Source: Sunxiuqinia sp963678245
GTDB taxonomy: Bacteria; Bacteroidota; Bacteroidia; Bacteroidales; Prolixibacteraceae
Direction: 5' to 3'
Length of the DNA stretch: 64,000 bases
NCBI GenBank assembly: GCA_965140765.1
Contig: OZ223307.1
Coordinates: 496,001 to 560,000 of the forward strand
Positions 1 through 9,361 of this stretch are shown piece by piece. Each line of letters begins with the position of its first letter. Position 1 is the stretch's first letter. The translations under genes and the position numbers were made by a program. Under the pieces are notes generated by a model. It saw only the letters and a program-made list of their open reading frames with translations. It was not told the origin of the DNA and searched no databases.

Positions 1-828
1 GGGATATCCCGTGTTCTGCTCACAACAATATTCAAATCATCCTACGGAAAGGATACCAAGAAAAAGGTTTTCAACCGAATTGATCTGCATTATTTTGTGA
101 ATGAAACCGACGAAGATCAGCAAATGCGTGAAGAGGAGCTAGAAAACGAAGTGAAGCTTTTCAGAAATGCGCTTGACTTTTCAAAAGTGAAACTTCGAGA
201 GGTCATGGTTCCACGCACTGAAATTGAGATCATAGATGTCAACTCAAATATGGAAGAGCTTATCCAAAAATTCATTGAAACAGGCTATTCACGAATCCTT
301 TTCTATCAGGATAATATTGACAATATTATTGGCTACATCCATCACTCTACAATCTTTGCTAATCCCGGATCTATTCGTTCCAATTTGAAAAAAGTACTAA
401 TCGTTCCCGAAACCATGCCCGCAAGTAAATTGCTGAGTAAGTTCATCCAGCAACACCGCAGCATTGCTATCGTGGTTGACGAATTTGGTGGCACAGCAGG
501 GATGGTGACCAGCGAAGACATTTTAGAAGAGATTTTTGGAGAAATTGAAGATGAACATGACACCATTGATTTTGTGGAACGACAAATTAGTGATCATGAA
601 TTTGTCCTTTCGGCACGCATTGAACTGGACGACCTGAATGAAAAATACAACCTGAAATTTCCGGTTAAAGAGAACTTTGAAACACTTGCCGGGTTTATAC
701 TATTCCACCACGAAAGTATTCCTAAAATCAATACGATCATTGATATAGACAATTACCGCTTTAAAATCCTAAAAGCCTCAAACACTAAGATCGAGCTGGT
801 GAACCTTAAGATATTGGACAACACCTAA
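1..828 (+). CDS. CBS-domain CorC/GldE-like membrane protein, C-terminal part (5' end outside window)
   Basis: The reading frame is open from base 1 through the GTG at 97 to the stop at 826-828, so the gene enters from the left; the GTG is internal, not the start. The visible part holds a CBS pair starting near VMVPRTEIE (about base 205) and ending with the VVDEFGGTAGMVTSEDILEE-type signature (about 475-540), then a CorC/HlyC C-terminal domain (about 580-815). The N-terminal DUF21/CNNM membrane domain would lie upstream. This architecture belongs to the CorC/CNNM family of membrane proteins linked to divalent-cation transport. In Bacteroidota the same architecture is often annotated as gliding-motility protein GldE, but no gld neighbours are visible, so I do not assign that name. 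Confidence 0.85.
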   Translation, partial: GISRVLLTTIFKSSYGKDTKKKVFNRIDLHYFVNETDEDQQMREEELENEVKLFRNALDFSKVKLREVMVPRTEIEIIDVNSNMEELIQKFIETGYSRILFYQDNIDNIIGYIHHSTIFANPGSIRSNLKKVLIVPETMPASKLLSKFIQQHRSIAIVVDEFGGTAGMVTSEDILEEIFGEIEDEHDTIDFVERQISDHEFVLSARIELDDLNEKYNLKFPVKENFETLAGFILFHHESIPKINTIIDIDNYRFKILKASNTKIELVNLKILDNT

Positions 829-921
829 AATAAAAAATGAATCCTAAGGTTTAATTCTCAAAATTACTATCTTCGTAGCTCGAAAATTTTAAGTAAATCA
901 TAATTCAATAATTATTAGTCA

Positions 922-3036
922 ATGGCTACATTACAGAGAATAAGAAATCGTGCCGGCTTACTGGTTGCGATCATTATTGGTCTAGCATTAGTTGCCTTCA
1001 TTTTAGGCGATATGCTTCGCTCAGGTAGTTCATTATTAAGGCCTCAACAGTTAGAAGTTGCCGATATTAATGGAGAATCTGTTCAGTACCCTGATTTCCA
1101 AAAACGCATTGAAGAAATGGCGGAAATCTACAAGATGAATACTGGGGCTACACAGCTCAACGAAGAGACGTGGGTGCAAGTGCGCGAGCAGGCTTGGCAA
1201 AATTTAGTTCGCGAAATTGTTATGAGTGAAGTTTATGAAGACCTTGGGTTAACCGTAACGTCTGATGAACTTTTCGACATGGTTCAGGGAGCTAACCTTC
1301 ATCCAATCATTCAGCAACTATTCCGCAACCCGCAAACAGGGCAGGTTGATAAAACGGCAGTTCTTCAATTCCTAAAATCATTAGAGACCAATGCTACTGC
1401 TCAGCAGAGAGCTTATTGGCTTTATATTGAAGATCAAATTAAAGAAGAACGAATCCAAACCAAATACAACAACTTGGTTGCAAAGGGACTGAATACAACA
1501 ACAATTGAAGCTAAAAATAGTCTGGAAGCTAAAAATCAAAGCGTTAATGCTCAATATATCCGTTTACCATTCAGCTACTTGCCTGATAGTGCAATTTCAG
1601 TAACAGAAAGTGAGTTGAAAGATTATTACAACAAGCACCAAGATGACTACAAACAAGAGGAAAGTCGTACCATTGAATATGTAACATTCAATGTTAAAGC
1701 TTCTGAAGCTGATGATGCCAACACGTTGAAATGGATGGAAGATGTAAAACCAGAGTTTGCAAACGTAGCTGACAATGCGCAATATGTAAATGTTAACTCT
1801 GACGTTCGTTTTGAAAATATCTACCAAAAAGAAAGTGAACTTCCTGTAAACCTTGCTGAATTTGCTTTCAACGGAAAAGAAGGTGATGTTTATGGGCCTT
1901 ATAAGGAAGGCAATACATACAAATTAGTTAAGATTGACGAATTTAAAGATTTGCCCGACTCAGTAGAAGCCCGCCATATTTTGATCAAGCCGGAAATTGT
2001 CGGAAGTTATGAAGCCGCGATGGCTTTAGCTGACAGCTTAAAAAGTGAAATTGAAAACGGAGCTAGCTTTGCAAAACTGGCCGAAGAATACTCAGAAGAC
2101 GCCGGATCTGCTCGTAAAGGAGGAGATCTGGGGTGGTTCAAAAAAGGCCAAATGGTAAAACCTTTCGAGGAAGCTGCATTCAACGGAAAGGTAGACGAAC
2201 TTTACACTGCTACTTCGCAATTTGGTGTTCACCTGATTCAACCAACAAAAAAAGGGAAAGAAGTTAAGCAGGTTCGTTTAGCGACCTTAATCCGTAATGT
2301 TGAACCAAGTACACAAACGTACCAAACCGAGTACGCTAAGGCAAGTAAGTTTGTTGCCGAAAATCAGGATTATGATTCATTTAAAGAAGCCATTGCAAAC
2401 GAAAAGCTAACAAAGAAAATTGCAACATTTGGCGAAAATGACCGTGAGGTAAGAGGATTGGAGCAATCTCGCTCATTAATCCGCGCAGCATATGACGCTG
2501 ATATTGAAGACATTCTTCACAACGCTGAAGGTTCGGCAATTTTTGAACTAGGAAATAACTTTGTGATTGCAGCTGTTGCAAGTGCAACCGAAGAAGGAAT
2601 AGCTTCTTATGAAGAAGTGAAACCTCGTATTGAATTGGCTGTTAAAAAGCAAAACAAAGGTGAAGCAATTGCTCAAAAAATGACTGACGCCGTCAATGGC
2701 AAAGACATTGATGCAGCTGCTTCAGCATTAAATACTGAAGTGAAAGATGCTAATGGCATTACGTTTAACTCAACATCTATTCCATCAATTGGACTGGAGC
2801 CAGCAGTGATTGGAACAATGACCAGCTTAAACCAAGATGAAATGTCGAGTCCTGTTGTCGGAAATAGTGGAGTTTATCTTGTAAAAGTTATTTCTAAAAC
2901 AGAAGGTTCAGATGAAAATGTTCAAGCGGAACTACAGCGTCTGAATCAAGCATTGAGCTATCGAGCAGCTTATCAAGCCTACGAAGCACAAAAAAATGCT
3001 GTTGAAATTGAAGACAAAAGAGCAAAATTCTATTAG
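922..3036 (+). CDS. PpiD/SurA-like membrane-anchored peptidyl-prolyl isomerase
   Basis: 704-residue periplasmic foldase. Residues 11-32 form a single N-terminal transmembrane anchor (RAGLLVAIIIGLALVAFI), followed by a SurA_N-like helical chaperone region. A parvulin-type (PPIC) domain starts at E349 (EARHILIKP) and runs to about 445, including GGDLGWFKKGQMVKPFEEA. A second, degenerate parvulin-like segment and a helical tail follow. Length and order match PpiD/SurA_N_3 proteins, which assist folding of outer-membrane and secreted proteins. The gene starts 93 bp after the CBS protein on the same strand and ends just before a strong terminator. A TATCTTCG element about 45 bp upstream is a one-mismatch Bacteroidota -7 box and could give it its own promoter. 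Confidence 0.9.
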   Translation: MATLQRIRNRAGLLVAIIIGLALVAFILGDMLRSGSSLLRPQQLEVADINGESVQYPDFQKRIEEMAEIYKMNTGATQLNEETWVQVREQAWQNLVREIVMSEVYEDLGLTVTSDELFDMVQGANLHPIIQQLFRNPQTGQVDKTAVLQFLKSLETNATAQQRAYWLYIEDQIKEERIQTKYNNLVAKGLNTTTIEAKNSLEAKNQSVNAQYIRLPFSYLPDSAISVTESELKDYYNKHQDDYKQEESRTIEYVTFNVKASEADDANTLKWMEDVKPEFANVADNAQYVNVNSDVRFENIYQKESELPVNLAEFAFNGKEGDVYGPYKEGNTYKLVKIDEFKDLPDSVEARHILIKPEIVGSYEAAMALADSLKSEIENGASFAKLAEEYSEDAGSARKGGDLGWFKKGQMVKPFEEAAFNGKVDELYTATSQFGVHLIQPTKKGKEVKQVRLATLIRNVEPSTQTYQTEYAKASKFVAENQDYDSFKEAIANEKLTKKIATFGENDREVRGLEQSRSLIRAAYDADIEDILHNAEGSAIFELGNNFVIAAVASATEEGIASYEEVKPRIELAVKKQNKGEAIAQKMTDAVNGKDIDAAASALNTEVKDANGITFNSTSIPSIGLEPAVIGTMTSLNQDEMSSPVVGNSGVYLVKVISKTEGSDENVQAELQRLNQALSYRAAYQAYEAQKNAVEIEDKRAKFY

Positions 3037-3055
3037 AAGATTCTCACAAAATATA

Positions 3056-3084
3056 AAAGCAGGCTCTAAAGGCCTGCTTTTTTT
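3056..3084 (+). terminator. Rho-independent terminator after the ppiD-like gene
   Basis: Perfect 9-bp stem AAAGCAGGC / GCCTGCTTT with a 7-nt loop, followed directly by a T run, 20 bp after the stop codon. Confidence 0.85.
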
Positions 3085-3146
3085 GTGTCATATCTTAATA
3101 ATGATTGTTGTAAAAGTCCATAAATAATGTGACCAATTTTCGTAGC

Positions 3147-3515
3147 CTATTTAACTTTTATCGTTCCATTTTGATATAAACCCAACGCCTCATTCAATAG
3201 CAATTGAATTGTCTGAATCGGGAGATCAACACTCGGATTAATTCTCAGGATCTTCATACGAGAACGACTTCCTTGTTCTAATTCAGGATGATCGAGATAT
3301 TTTCCTTCAACAAAAAGAATGTAAGGCTCATCTGTTTTTTTGTCCGTCCATAAATAGCAGAACATCTTTTTCATATAGCAGAAGCAAGGCATACCATACT
3401 TCCGTGTTTCAGTCACCTTGGTGTCCCGTCCGAGAATAATGCGCCGCAAAGCGAGCAAACAACCTTTATTGGGTTCTTCTTTATTCAAATAGTAGTTGTC
3501 AAATTTCTGAGCCAT
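3147..3515 (-). CDS. DUF1801 domain protein
   Basis: 122-residue protein of the DUF1801 (YdhG-like) family, function unknown. Family features: the N-terminal YYLNKEEPNKGCLLALR, then ETRKYGMPCFCY, YLWTDKKTDEPYILFVEGK and HPELEQGSRSRMKIL. The frame remains open to 3626, but that extension (rich in T and charged residues) does not look like the family. The ATG at 3515 gives the usual length of about 120 residues. A CAAATTTA (minus-strand TAAATTTG) sits immediately upstream, which would make the transcript almost leaderless if used. Convergent with the ppiD-like gene, and on the same strand as the DUF1080 gene upstream. Confidence 0.8.
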   Translation of the reverse strand: MAQKFDNYYLNKEEPNKGCLLALRRIILGRDTKVTETRKYGMPCFCYMKKMFCYLWTDKKTDEPYILFVEGKYLDHPELEQGSRSRMKILRINPSVDLPIQTIQLLLNEALGLYQNGTIKVK

Positions 3516-3644
3516 GTCATCCAAATTTATCTTGTGAAAAGAATTGTTGTCACCCCTTCTTGTAGTAGTTGTTATTTTGATCGTTTTTGGGTACTGATCG
3601 GGAACGATCATCATCTTCACACACAATAGTGAAATTTAGTAAAA

Positions 3645-4364
3645 TTAGAATTCCCTGATATAGATCTCTTTAAACTGGAGAATCAATGCCTCTTTTTCAC
3701 GAACTTCGATTGCGATATGACCACGCATTCCCACATTTAAGCTTTTATGCTTTACATCATTTAGAATTCCGATCCCATTGTAATTCGTCACTTTTATGCC
3801 ATTTAACCAAGCTTCAATCGAAGATCCTTCACACCGCACGCGCATCACGTTCCATTGGTTGGTTTCTTCGGCATAATAAAAAATCACATTCTTCTTTTGC
3901 ATAGACTCGTTAACACTTGCTTTTCGAGGAAGATTTGGATATACCCATCGCTCATAGCCTTTTGTTTCATCCCAAACCATACCTGTTTGCCACGGAGCTG
4001 GTGAGTGAATATCGATTTGAGGTCCATGCATCCAATGTTCTTCATCATCATATCTAGACCGTACTTGCAAACCACTATTACCCGAGCTGGTTTTAAATGC
4101 CCTGAATTTAAACTTCAACTCAAAATCGCCATATTCCTTTTCGGAATATAACCAAGCAGGATTGTGCTCCGGATTATTCAAAGAATTAGCCATGATTGTT
4201 CCGTCGATCACCCGAAAGAAAATGTAATTCCGGTCGCGTGGGGTTTTCTTTTCAACCCACCCATCCAGATTTTCCCCGTTAAAAAGAGACACAAAATCAT
4301 CTTGCGCAGAGGCATACAACGAGTATAGGAGAACTAAACTAATTATAATCAGTTTCCGGTTCAT
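3645..4364 (-). CDS. Secreted DUF1080 (3-keto-disaccharide hydrolase family) protein
   Basis: 239 residues starting with a cleavable signal peptide (about 1-20, ending YASAQ). The ATG at 4364 is preferred over an upstream TTG. The rest is one DUF1080 / 3-keto-disaccharide hydrolase domain, a concanavalin-like jelly roll: SLFNGENLDGW near the start, then WLYSEKEYGDFELKFKFR, GNSGLQVRSR, and a GMRGHIAIEVRE close. Family members act on keto-sugars or bind glycans in the periplasm or at the surface. The divergently transcribed neighbour is a Tat-exported aldo/keto reductase, which suggests a shared role in sugar oxidation chemistry, but that is inference. Confidence 0.85.
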   Translation of the reverse strand: MNRKLIIISLVLLYSLYASAQDDFVSLFNGENLDGWVEKKTPRDRNYIFFRVIDGTIMANSLNNPEHNPAWLYSEKEYGDFELKFKFRAFKTSSGNSGLQVRSRYDDEEHWMHGPQIDIHSPAPWQTGMVWDETKGYERWVYPNLPRKASVNESMQKKNVIFYYAEETNQWNVMRVRCEGSSIEAWLNGIKVTNYNGIGILNDVKHKSLNVGMRGHIAIEVREKEALILQFKEIYIREF

Positions 4365-4572
4365 AAACAAACTTGGTTGTAGTTAGATTTTACTTTTAAA
4401 TCGCTGTCTAAAGTTCTAATTTTCATTGATGAAATGCAAGTATTTTTCTAGTCGGCTGTTCAATTGCAAAAACCACACCAAAATCCCATCAGGCATTTCA
4501 GCCAACCATGCTTTGTAATGAACTGAACAAAAGCGAACTTCGCTTTGTCTAACTAATAAAAATCTAAATGAT

Positions 4573-5577
4573 ATGACACACAGGCGCGAATTCCTAAAAA
4601 ATCTGGCAGCCATGACTGCTGCGTTATCTGTTCCTTTCGTACTCAGTGCCCAAAATAACGAAAGCGATAAGCTGGGAGAGTTACTTCCGCTACGCCGGCT
4701 TGGCAAAACAAATGAATATGTGACAATGTTGGGCGTTGGCGGATATCATATTGGCTGGACCAGTGAACGCAATGCCCAGGCTGTGATAGAAACAGCAATT
4801 GAAGGTGGGGTTCGTTTTTTTGATACTGCGGAACAGTATGGCCCCGCCATTAGTGAAGAACGCTACGGAAAATACCTGACCCCAAAGTATCGGGATCATA
4901 TTTTTCTGATGACGAAAACCCAGGCTCGAAATGCCAAAGATGCACAGCAGCATTTGGAGGATTCATTAAGACGAATGAAAACCGATCACCTCGACTTGTG
5001 GCAAATCCATTCGATCTTCACGCCCGAAGATGTTGAAAACCGATTAACCGAAGGAGTTTTAGATGTCGTAAAAAAAGCCAAAGAAAGTGGCAAAGTAAAG
5101 TACATTGGATTTACCGGCCACAGAGACCCTTTTGCCCATAAAAAAATGTTGGAACTGACTCGCGACAACGATCCTTTCGACACCGTTCAAATGCCTGTGA
5201 ATGCACTGGACCAATCATACTTCAGCTTCGCAAACAACGTTATGCCCGAGCTTTTAGAACGGAATATTGGCATACTGGCCATGAAAACATTGGCCGACGG
5301 TCGTTTTTTTGGTGAGCTCGATCGTGCGAACTGGAAAGTAAAAGACCCTGTCATTCCCAATTATATGAGCATAAAAGAAGCACTGTACTACTCTTGGTCT
5401 CTACCAATCAGCACCTTGATTACCGGAGCAGAAAATGTAGAGTACATGCAGGAAAAAATCGACTTGGCTAAATCATTCGTCAAATTATCAGAAGCCGACC
5501 GGCTCGAACTTGTTGAGCGGGTGAGGTCTAAAGCTATGGAAGGAATCTACGAGCATTACAAACAAAAGCAATCATAA
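4573..5577 (+). CDS. Tat-exported aldo/keto reductase
   Basis: 334 residues. The N-terminus HRREFLKNLAAMTAAL is a twin-arginine signal, and cleavage after FVLSAQ is likely. The remainder is an aldo/keto reductase TIM barrel starting LPLRRLGKTNEYVTMLGVGG. The catalytic tetrad is visible: Asp and Tyr in FFDTAEQYG, Lys in IFLMTKTQ, His in LDLWQIHS. Exported AKRs of this type are common in Bacteroidota and Planctomycetes next to sugar-modifying enzymes. The substrate cannot be told from sequence. It is divergent from the DUF1080 gene across about 200 bp in which I see no clear promoter. Confidence 0.88.
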   Translation: MTHRREFLKNLAAMTAALSVPFVLSAQNNESDKLGELLPLRRLGKTNEYVTMLGVGGYHIGWTSERNAQAVIETAIEGGVRFFDTAEQYGPAISEERYGKYLTPKYRDHIFLMTKTQARNAKDAQQHLEDSLRRMKTDHLDLWQIHSIFTPEDVENRLTEGVLDVVKKAKESGKVKYIGFTGHRDPFAHKKMLELTRDNDPFDTVQMPVNALDQSYFSFANNVMPELLERNIGILAMKTLADGRFFGELDRANWKVKDPVIPNYMSIKEALYYSWSLPISTLITGAENVEYMQEKIDLAKSFVKLSEADRLELVERVRSKAMEGIYEHYKQKQS

Positions 5578-5661
5578 CGATCACTCAACAAACATCAAAA
5601 AAAGTCAATAAAACCGATCGCCAAAAAAACTCTGGCCCGTGTTCTTTTCTTATATTTAAGT

Positions 5662-6141
5662 ATGATTTGCAACAAAATAATTAGCGGAGGACAAACCGGT
5701 GTTGACCGGGCTGCATTAGATGCTTGTCTTAATGCCAAGTTCTCCTGTGGAGGCTGGTGTCCTGCAGGCCGAAAGGCGGAAGACGGTGAAATCCCGTTAA
5801 CCTATCCACTCCAGGAAATTTGGAGCACCAGTTATGATGATCGCACCAGAAAAAACATCAATGAATCAGATGCCACTTTGATCGTTTATGAGGAGAAATT
5901 AAGTGGTGGCACCTTGCTAACTTATAATTATGCCTTAGAAAAAAACAAACCTATTTTCCTTTTCAAGGTTTCTCCATTTCTCATTGACGAAACCTTGGAA
6001 CAGCTCTTTCATTTTCTTAAAATCAATCAGGTCGAAACCTTAAATATTGCTGGGGCACGGGCTAGCATCTGGGATAAAGCCTACGAATTAAGCTACTTGA
6101 TAACAGCTAAGCTAATTCAGAAAATCAACAGTCAGATCTAA
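5662..6141 (+). CDS. Putative molybdenum carrier (SLOG/LOG-like Rossmann) protein
   Basis: 159 residues. ISGGQTGVDRAALDAC at the N-terminus and GGWCPAGRKAEDG are hallmarks of the putative molybdenum carrier family (pfam12694), a Rossmann-fold group related to SLOG nucleotide-binding proteins. LSGGTLLTYNYALEKNKP forms the second nucleotide-binding-like segment. A structural homologue was proposed to bind molybdenum cofactor, but other SLOG proteins sense nucleotides, so the biochemical role is uncertain. The gene stands alone, 84 bp after the aldo/keto reductase and convergent with the mannonate operon. No Moco biosynthesis gene is visible nearby. Confidence 0.8.
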   Translation: MICNKIISGGQTGVDRAALDACLNAKFSCGGWCPAGRKAEDGEIPLTYPLQEIWSTSYDDRTRKNINESDATLIVYEEKLSGGTLLTYNYALEKNKPIFLFKVSPFLIDETLEQLFHFLKINQVETLNIAGARASIWDKAYELSYLITAKLIQKINSQI

Positions 6142-6162
6142 CCAACGCATAACTTACCAGTT

Positions 6163-7374
6163 CTATTTTTCGGCAAGCATCCGTTCTATGCCCAATTCCA
6201 ATCCGGTCAGTTCGGCCAAACCTTTTAAACGGCCAATAAACGGGTAGCCGGGGTTAGCATCGTTATCATAGTCAGCCAACATTTTGATACCATGATCCGG
6301 GCGAAGCGGAATTCGAATATCTTCTCGTCCCCTCTTTTTTCTCGATTGCTGTTCTTCCAACAGCGCTTTCATAATCGGGAAAAGATCAACATCACCTTCA
6401 ATATGTCCTGATTCGTGAAAGCAGCCATCCTGTAAAAATACATTGTTGCGCAGGTGGGTAAAATGAATGCGCGAACCGAGTTTTTTCACAATTCCGGATA
6501 AATCATTTCTTCGATTCACCGATAACGACCCCGTACAAAACGTAAGTCCGTTGGAAATAGAATCAACCTGATCACAGATCCATTCCAAATCATCTTGCGT
6601 ACTCACAATCCGTGGAAGCCCCAATACCGAGAATGGCGGGTCATCCGGATGAATGCACAGCTTCACGCCAGCCTCTTCGGCCACCGGAATAACATATTTT
6701 AAAAACAAGGATAGATGTTTCCGTAGCTGAGTGTGATCAATCTCTTTGTAGTGATCAATTAGATCGAGAAAAGCCTGTTTGAAATCCAGAGCCGAGCTAT
6801 CAACCGCTCCATTGATGAAGCCCTGCGTAACGACAATGATATTGTAAGCGAGTTTTTCCTTTTCTTCGTCGCTCATTTGCTGGGCTTTTTGTGCTGCTTT
6901 TTTTACAATCTCCGGCGGGTAATCCTTTTCTGCTCCTTCCCTATTCAAGATAAAAGCATCGAAAGCCACAAAAGTTGGAAAGTCGAAAAACATAACTTCG
7001 CCACCACTTTTCAATTTATAATGCAAATCGGTACGAGCCCAATCCAACACGGGCATAAAATTGTAGCAAACCCGATCAATGCCACACTCTCCAAGGTTAC
7101 GAATCGATTGCTTGTAATTCTCAATCAGCCGGGGATAATCAGCATTGTGCGTTTTTATTCCTTCAGAAACCGGCAAACTCTCCACCACTGACCAACGCAT
7201 ACCAAAATGCTCAATCTGGTCTTTCACTTTTCGGACTTCCTCAACCGGCCAAACTTCCCCATTCGGGATATGATGCAAAGCGGTCACCACCCCCTCTATC
7301 CCCATTTGCTTCAGATCAGCAAGGCTCACCCGATCTTTATCTCCAAACCAACGCCACGTTTTTTCAAGCCCCAT
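6163..7374 (-). CDS. uxuA: Mannonate dehydratase UxuA
   Basis: 403 residues, the expected length. Converts D-mannonate to 2-keto-3-deoxygluconate in cytosolic glucuronate catabolism. Begins MGLEKTWRWFGDKDRVSLAD and contains GIDRVCYNFMPVLDWART, KLCIHPDDPP, FCTGSLSV and IHFTHLRN, which include the conserved Cys, His and Asp metal ligands of the family. Ends near HGIKMLADYD and GYPFIGRLKGLAEL. It lies 20 bp downstream of the SDR-type mannonate oxidoreductase, consistent with a two-gene operon. Control by the divergent AraC regulator is likely from position only. Confidence 0.95.
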   Translation of the reverse strand: MGLEKTWRWFGDKDRVSLADLKQMGIEGVVTALHHIPNGEVWPVEEVRKVKDQIEHFGMRWSVVESLPVSEGIKTHNADYPRLIENYKQSIRNLGECGIDRVCYNFMPVLDWARTDLHYKLKSGGEVMFFDFPTFVAFDAFILNREGAEKDYPPEIVKKAAQKAQQMSDEEKEKLAYNIIVVTQGFINGAVDSSALDFKQAFLDLIDHYKEIDHTQLRKHLSLFLKYVIPVAEEAGVKLCIHPDDPPFSVLGLPRIVSTQDDLEWICDQVDSISNGLTFCTGSLSVNRRNDLSGIVKKLGSRIHFTHLRNNVFLQDGCFHESGHIEGDVDLFPIMKALLEEQQSRKKRGREDIRIPLRPDHGIKMLADYDNDANPGYPFIGRLKGLAELTGLELGIERMLAEK

Positions 7375-7394
7375 AACTTAATCCTTTATAATAG

Positions 7395-8204
7395 CTAAAC
7401 ACCGCTGAACGCACTAAAACCGCCATCAACCGGGATAATTGTTCCGGTAATGAAACTTGCGGCATCGGAGCATAGAAATTGAACAATGCCGTTTAATTCG
7501 TTAATGTCACCAAAGCGTTTCATGGGGGTACGAGCCAATACTTTTTTGCTTCGTTCGGTGTAGCTGCCATCCGGGTTGATCAATACCGCACGATTCTGAT
7601 CGCCAATAAAAAAACCGGGAGCAATCGCATTCACACGTAATTTCTCTCCAAACTTAAGAGCCATTTCCATCGCCATCCATTGGGTGAAAATATTGATTCC
7701 GGTTTTAGCAACAGAATATCCCATTACCCGTGTAATAGCCGAATAAGTGGCCATAGATGAGACGTTTATGATATTGCCTTTCCCGTTTTTCGCCATCGCT
7801 TCTCCGAAAATCAAACTTGGAACTACCGTGCCATGCATATTTACATCGGTCACCTTTCGGTAGTCAGTCAACTTCATATCAAAAATGGTTTGCTCCTCGG
7901 TTAATGTGGCACCCGGGATATTTCCGCCTGCAGCATTAATCAGGATATCAATCGTCCCCCATTTATCAAGAATCTCATCGCGAACTTCTTTCAGTCGCTC
8001 TTCATCCAACACATCACAAGGGAAAGCTTCAATTTCGCCAATAGATTTCAGCGCTTCTATTTTCTTATTCAGCCGTTCTTCATTTCGCCCAAGAATAGCC
8101 ACTTTTACGCCTGCTTCCAACAAGCTTTGAGCGATACTCCCGCCCAACACACCACCACCTCCGGTAACGATGGCAATTTGTCCTTCAATATTAAAATTAT
8201 TCAT
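7395..8204 (-). CDS. SDR-family D-mannonate (fructuronate) oxidoreductase
   Basis: 269-residue short-chain dehydrogenase. Cofactor motif TGGGGVLGGSIAQSL near the N-terminus, NAAG segment (LINAAGGNIPG), catalytic Ser in INVSSMATYSA and the YSVAK catalytic Tyr/Lys, with VDGGFSAFSGV at the C-terminus. This SDR subtype is regularly paired with UxuA in Bacteroidota, where it interconverts fructuronate and mannonate in place of the long-chain UxuB. First gene of the uxuA operon. A minus-strand TATTTTTG box lies about 40 bp upstream of the ATG at 8204. Confidence 0.9.
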   Translation of the reverse strand: MNNFNIEGQIAIVTGGGGVLGGSIAQSLLEAGVKVAILGRNEERLNKKIEALKSIGEIEAFPCDVLDEERLKEVRDEILDKWGTIDILINAAGGNIPGATLTEEQTIFDMKLTDYRKVTDVNMHGTVVPSLIFGEAMAKNGKGNIINVSSMATYSAITRVMGYSVAKTGINIFTQWMAMEMALKFGEKLRVNAIAPGFFIGDQNRAVLINPDGSYTERSKKVLARTPMKRFGDINELNGIVQFLCSDAASFITGTIIPVDGGFSAFSGV

Positions 8205-8243
8205 GGTATAGATTTAGAACTTGTTAATGAATAAACGTCGCCT

Positions 8244-8251
8244 CAAAAATA
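8244..8251 (-). promoter_or_regulatory. Candidate -7 box for the mannonate operon
   Basis: The minus strand reads TATTTTTG, a full match to the Bacteroidota TAnnTTTG element, 40 bp upstream of the oxidoreductase start. I find no good -33 TTTG at the usual distance, as may occur at activator-dependent promoters. Confidence 0.35.
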
Positions 8252-8274
8252 GAATCAATTACGTCTTCTATCTA

Positions 8275-8307
8275 GTTGTATTTGTGCATGAATTTACAAT
8301 ATATTTG
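8275..8307 (+). promoter_or_regulatory. Promoter of the AraC-family regulator
   Basis: GTTG at 8275-8278, then TATATTTG (TAnnTTTG) at 8300-8307, about 21 bp apart. The predicted start of transcription, about 8314, falls just before the ATG at 8326. This argues against the longer in-frame start at 8221, which would lie upstream of the promoter. Confidence 0.6.
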
Positions 8308-8325
8308 CAATCAAATCGCGGATTA

Positions 8326-9207
8326 ATGAAAATCATGCATGAACAGCTGAATATTAAGAATGAAAGCTCCTTAAAAGTAAAGTGGGACGATTTTCCACAT
8401 TTCACTTTTCCATGGCATTTTCATCCTGAATATGAACTAGTGTATGTAATTGAAAGTTTCGGAACCCGGTTTATTGGTGACAGCGTGGAAAATTTTGAAG
8501 CGGGCGATCTGATTTTGTTGGGTTCAAACGTGCCCCACTTTTGGAAAAATAATGAATTATTTCATCGAAATGATCCGCAGTATAAAGTCAAGGCTGTTGT
8601 TATTCATTTTCCTGAAGATTTTTTCAAACAGCAAATTGATCATGATCAAGAATTTCAGGCAATCAGTCACTTATTGAAAAAAGCCGGGCGCGGAATTCAT
8701 TTCTCAACTTCCGTCGCCAACCGCCTGCAAAAAGACATTTTAAAATTACTGCGTCTGAAAGGTCTTAGGCGAACCTTGCATTTTGTTGATTTGCTGGATC
8801 AGTTGGCTACCACTAAAAATCAACGATTGCTGGCTAGCGAATCCTACCAAGCCAACCTGCACGATTTGTCGAGCGATCGGCTCGATAAAGTGATGCATTT
8901 TATCAATTCAAATTACAGGCAAGATTTAAAAGTTACAATGATTGCCCAACATGTAAGCATGAACACCAGTGCATTTTGCCGCTATTTCAAAAATAAAACC
9001 GGTAAATCAGCTACTGAATTTGTCAATGAAATGCGAATTGGATACGCCTGCAAATTGTTACTTGAAAACAAGCAAAACATCTCTCAAATCTGCTTTGAGA
9101 GCGGCTTCAACAACCTTTCAAACTTCAATCACTGTTTCAAACGTATAAAATCATTTTCGCCCAGCCAATACCGAAAATTATACCACCTAAACAGTCAAGT
9201 TAGTTAA
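8326..9207 (+). CDS. AraC-family transcriptional regulator (cupin + HTH)
   Basis: 293 residues. The N-terminal half is a cupin sensor (FPWHFHPEYELVYVIES, then GDLILLGSNVPHFWKN), a typical sugar-sensing AraC_binding domain. The C-terminal half is a double HTH: DLKVTMIAQHVSMNTSAFCR and then ISQICFESGFNNLSNFNHCF with SPSQYRKLY. The start at 8326 is chosen because the promoter overlaps the longer reading frame. Divergent from the uxuA operon with the two promoters about 30-50 bp apart, so it is the likely uronate-responsive activator. Many mannonate operons instead use GntR or LacI regulators. Confidence 0.85.
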   Translation: MKIMHEQLNIKNESSLKVKWDDFPHFTFPWHFHPEYELVYVIESFGTRFIGDSVENFEAGDLILLGSNVPHFWKNNELFHRNDPQYKVKAVVIHFPEDFFKQQIDHDQEFQAISHLLKKAGRGIHFSTSVANRLQKDILKLLRLKGLRRTLHFVDLLDQLATTKNQRLLASESYQANLHDLSSDRLDKVMHFINSNYRQDLKVTMIAQHVSMNTSAFCRYFKNKTGKSATEFVNEMRIGYACKLLLENKQNISQICFESGFNNLSNFNHCFKRIKSFSPSQYRKLYHLNSQVS

Positions 9208-9361
9208 GTGAATCTTCTTTCAAACTTACGTGCAACACATAATAAATACCATTCTAAATTCACACTTGTAAGAACAATCTATCTTTCAAGGTGTTTTGTT
9301 TAGTTATGGGGTTGAAATATGCCCATATTATAAATGTATGAGAATGAATGAGATTATTGAG

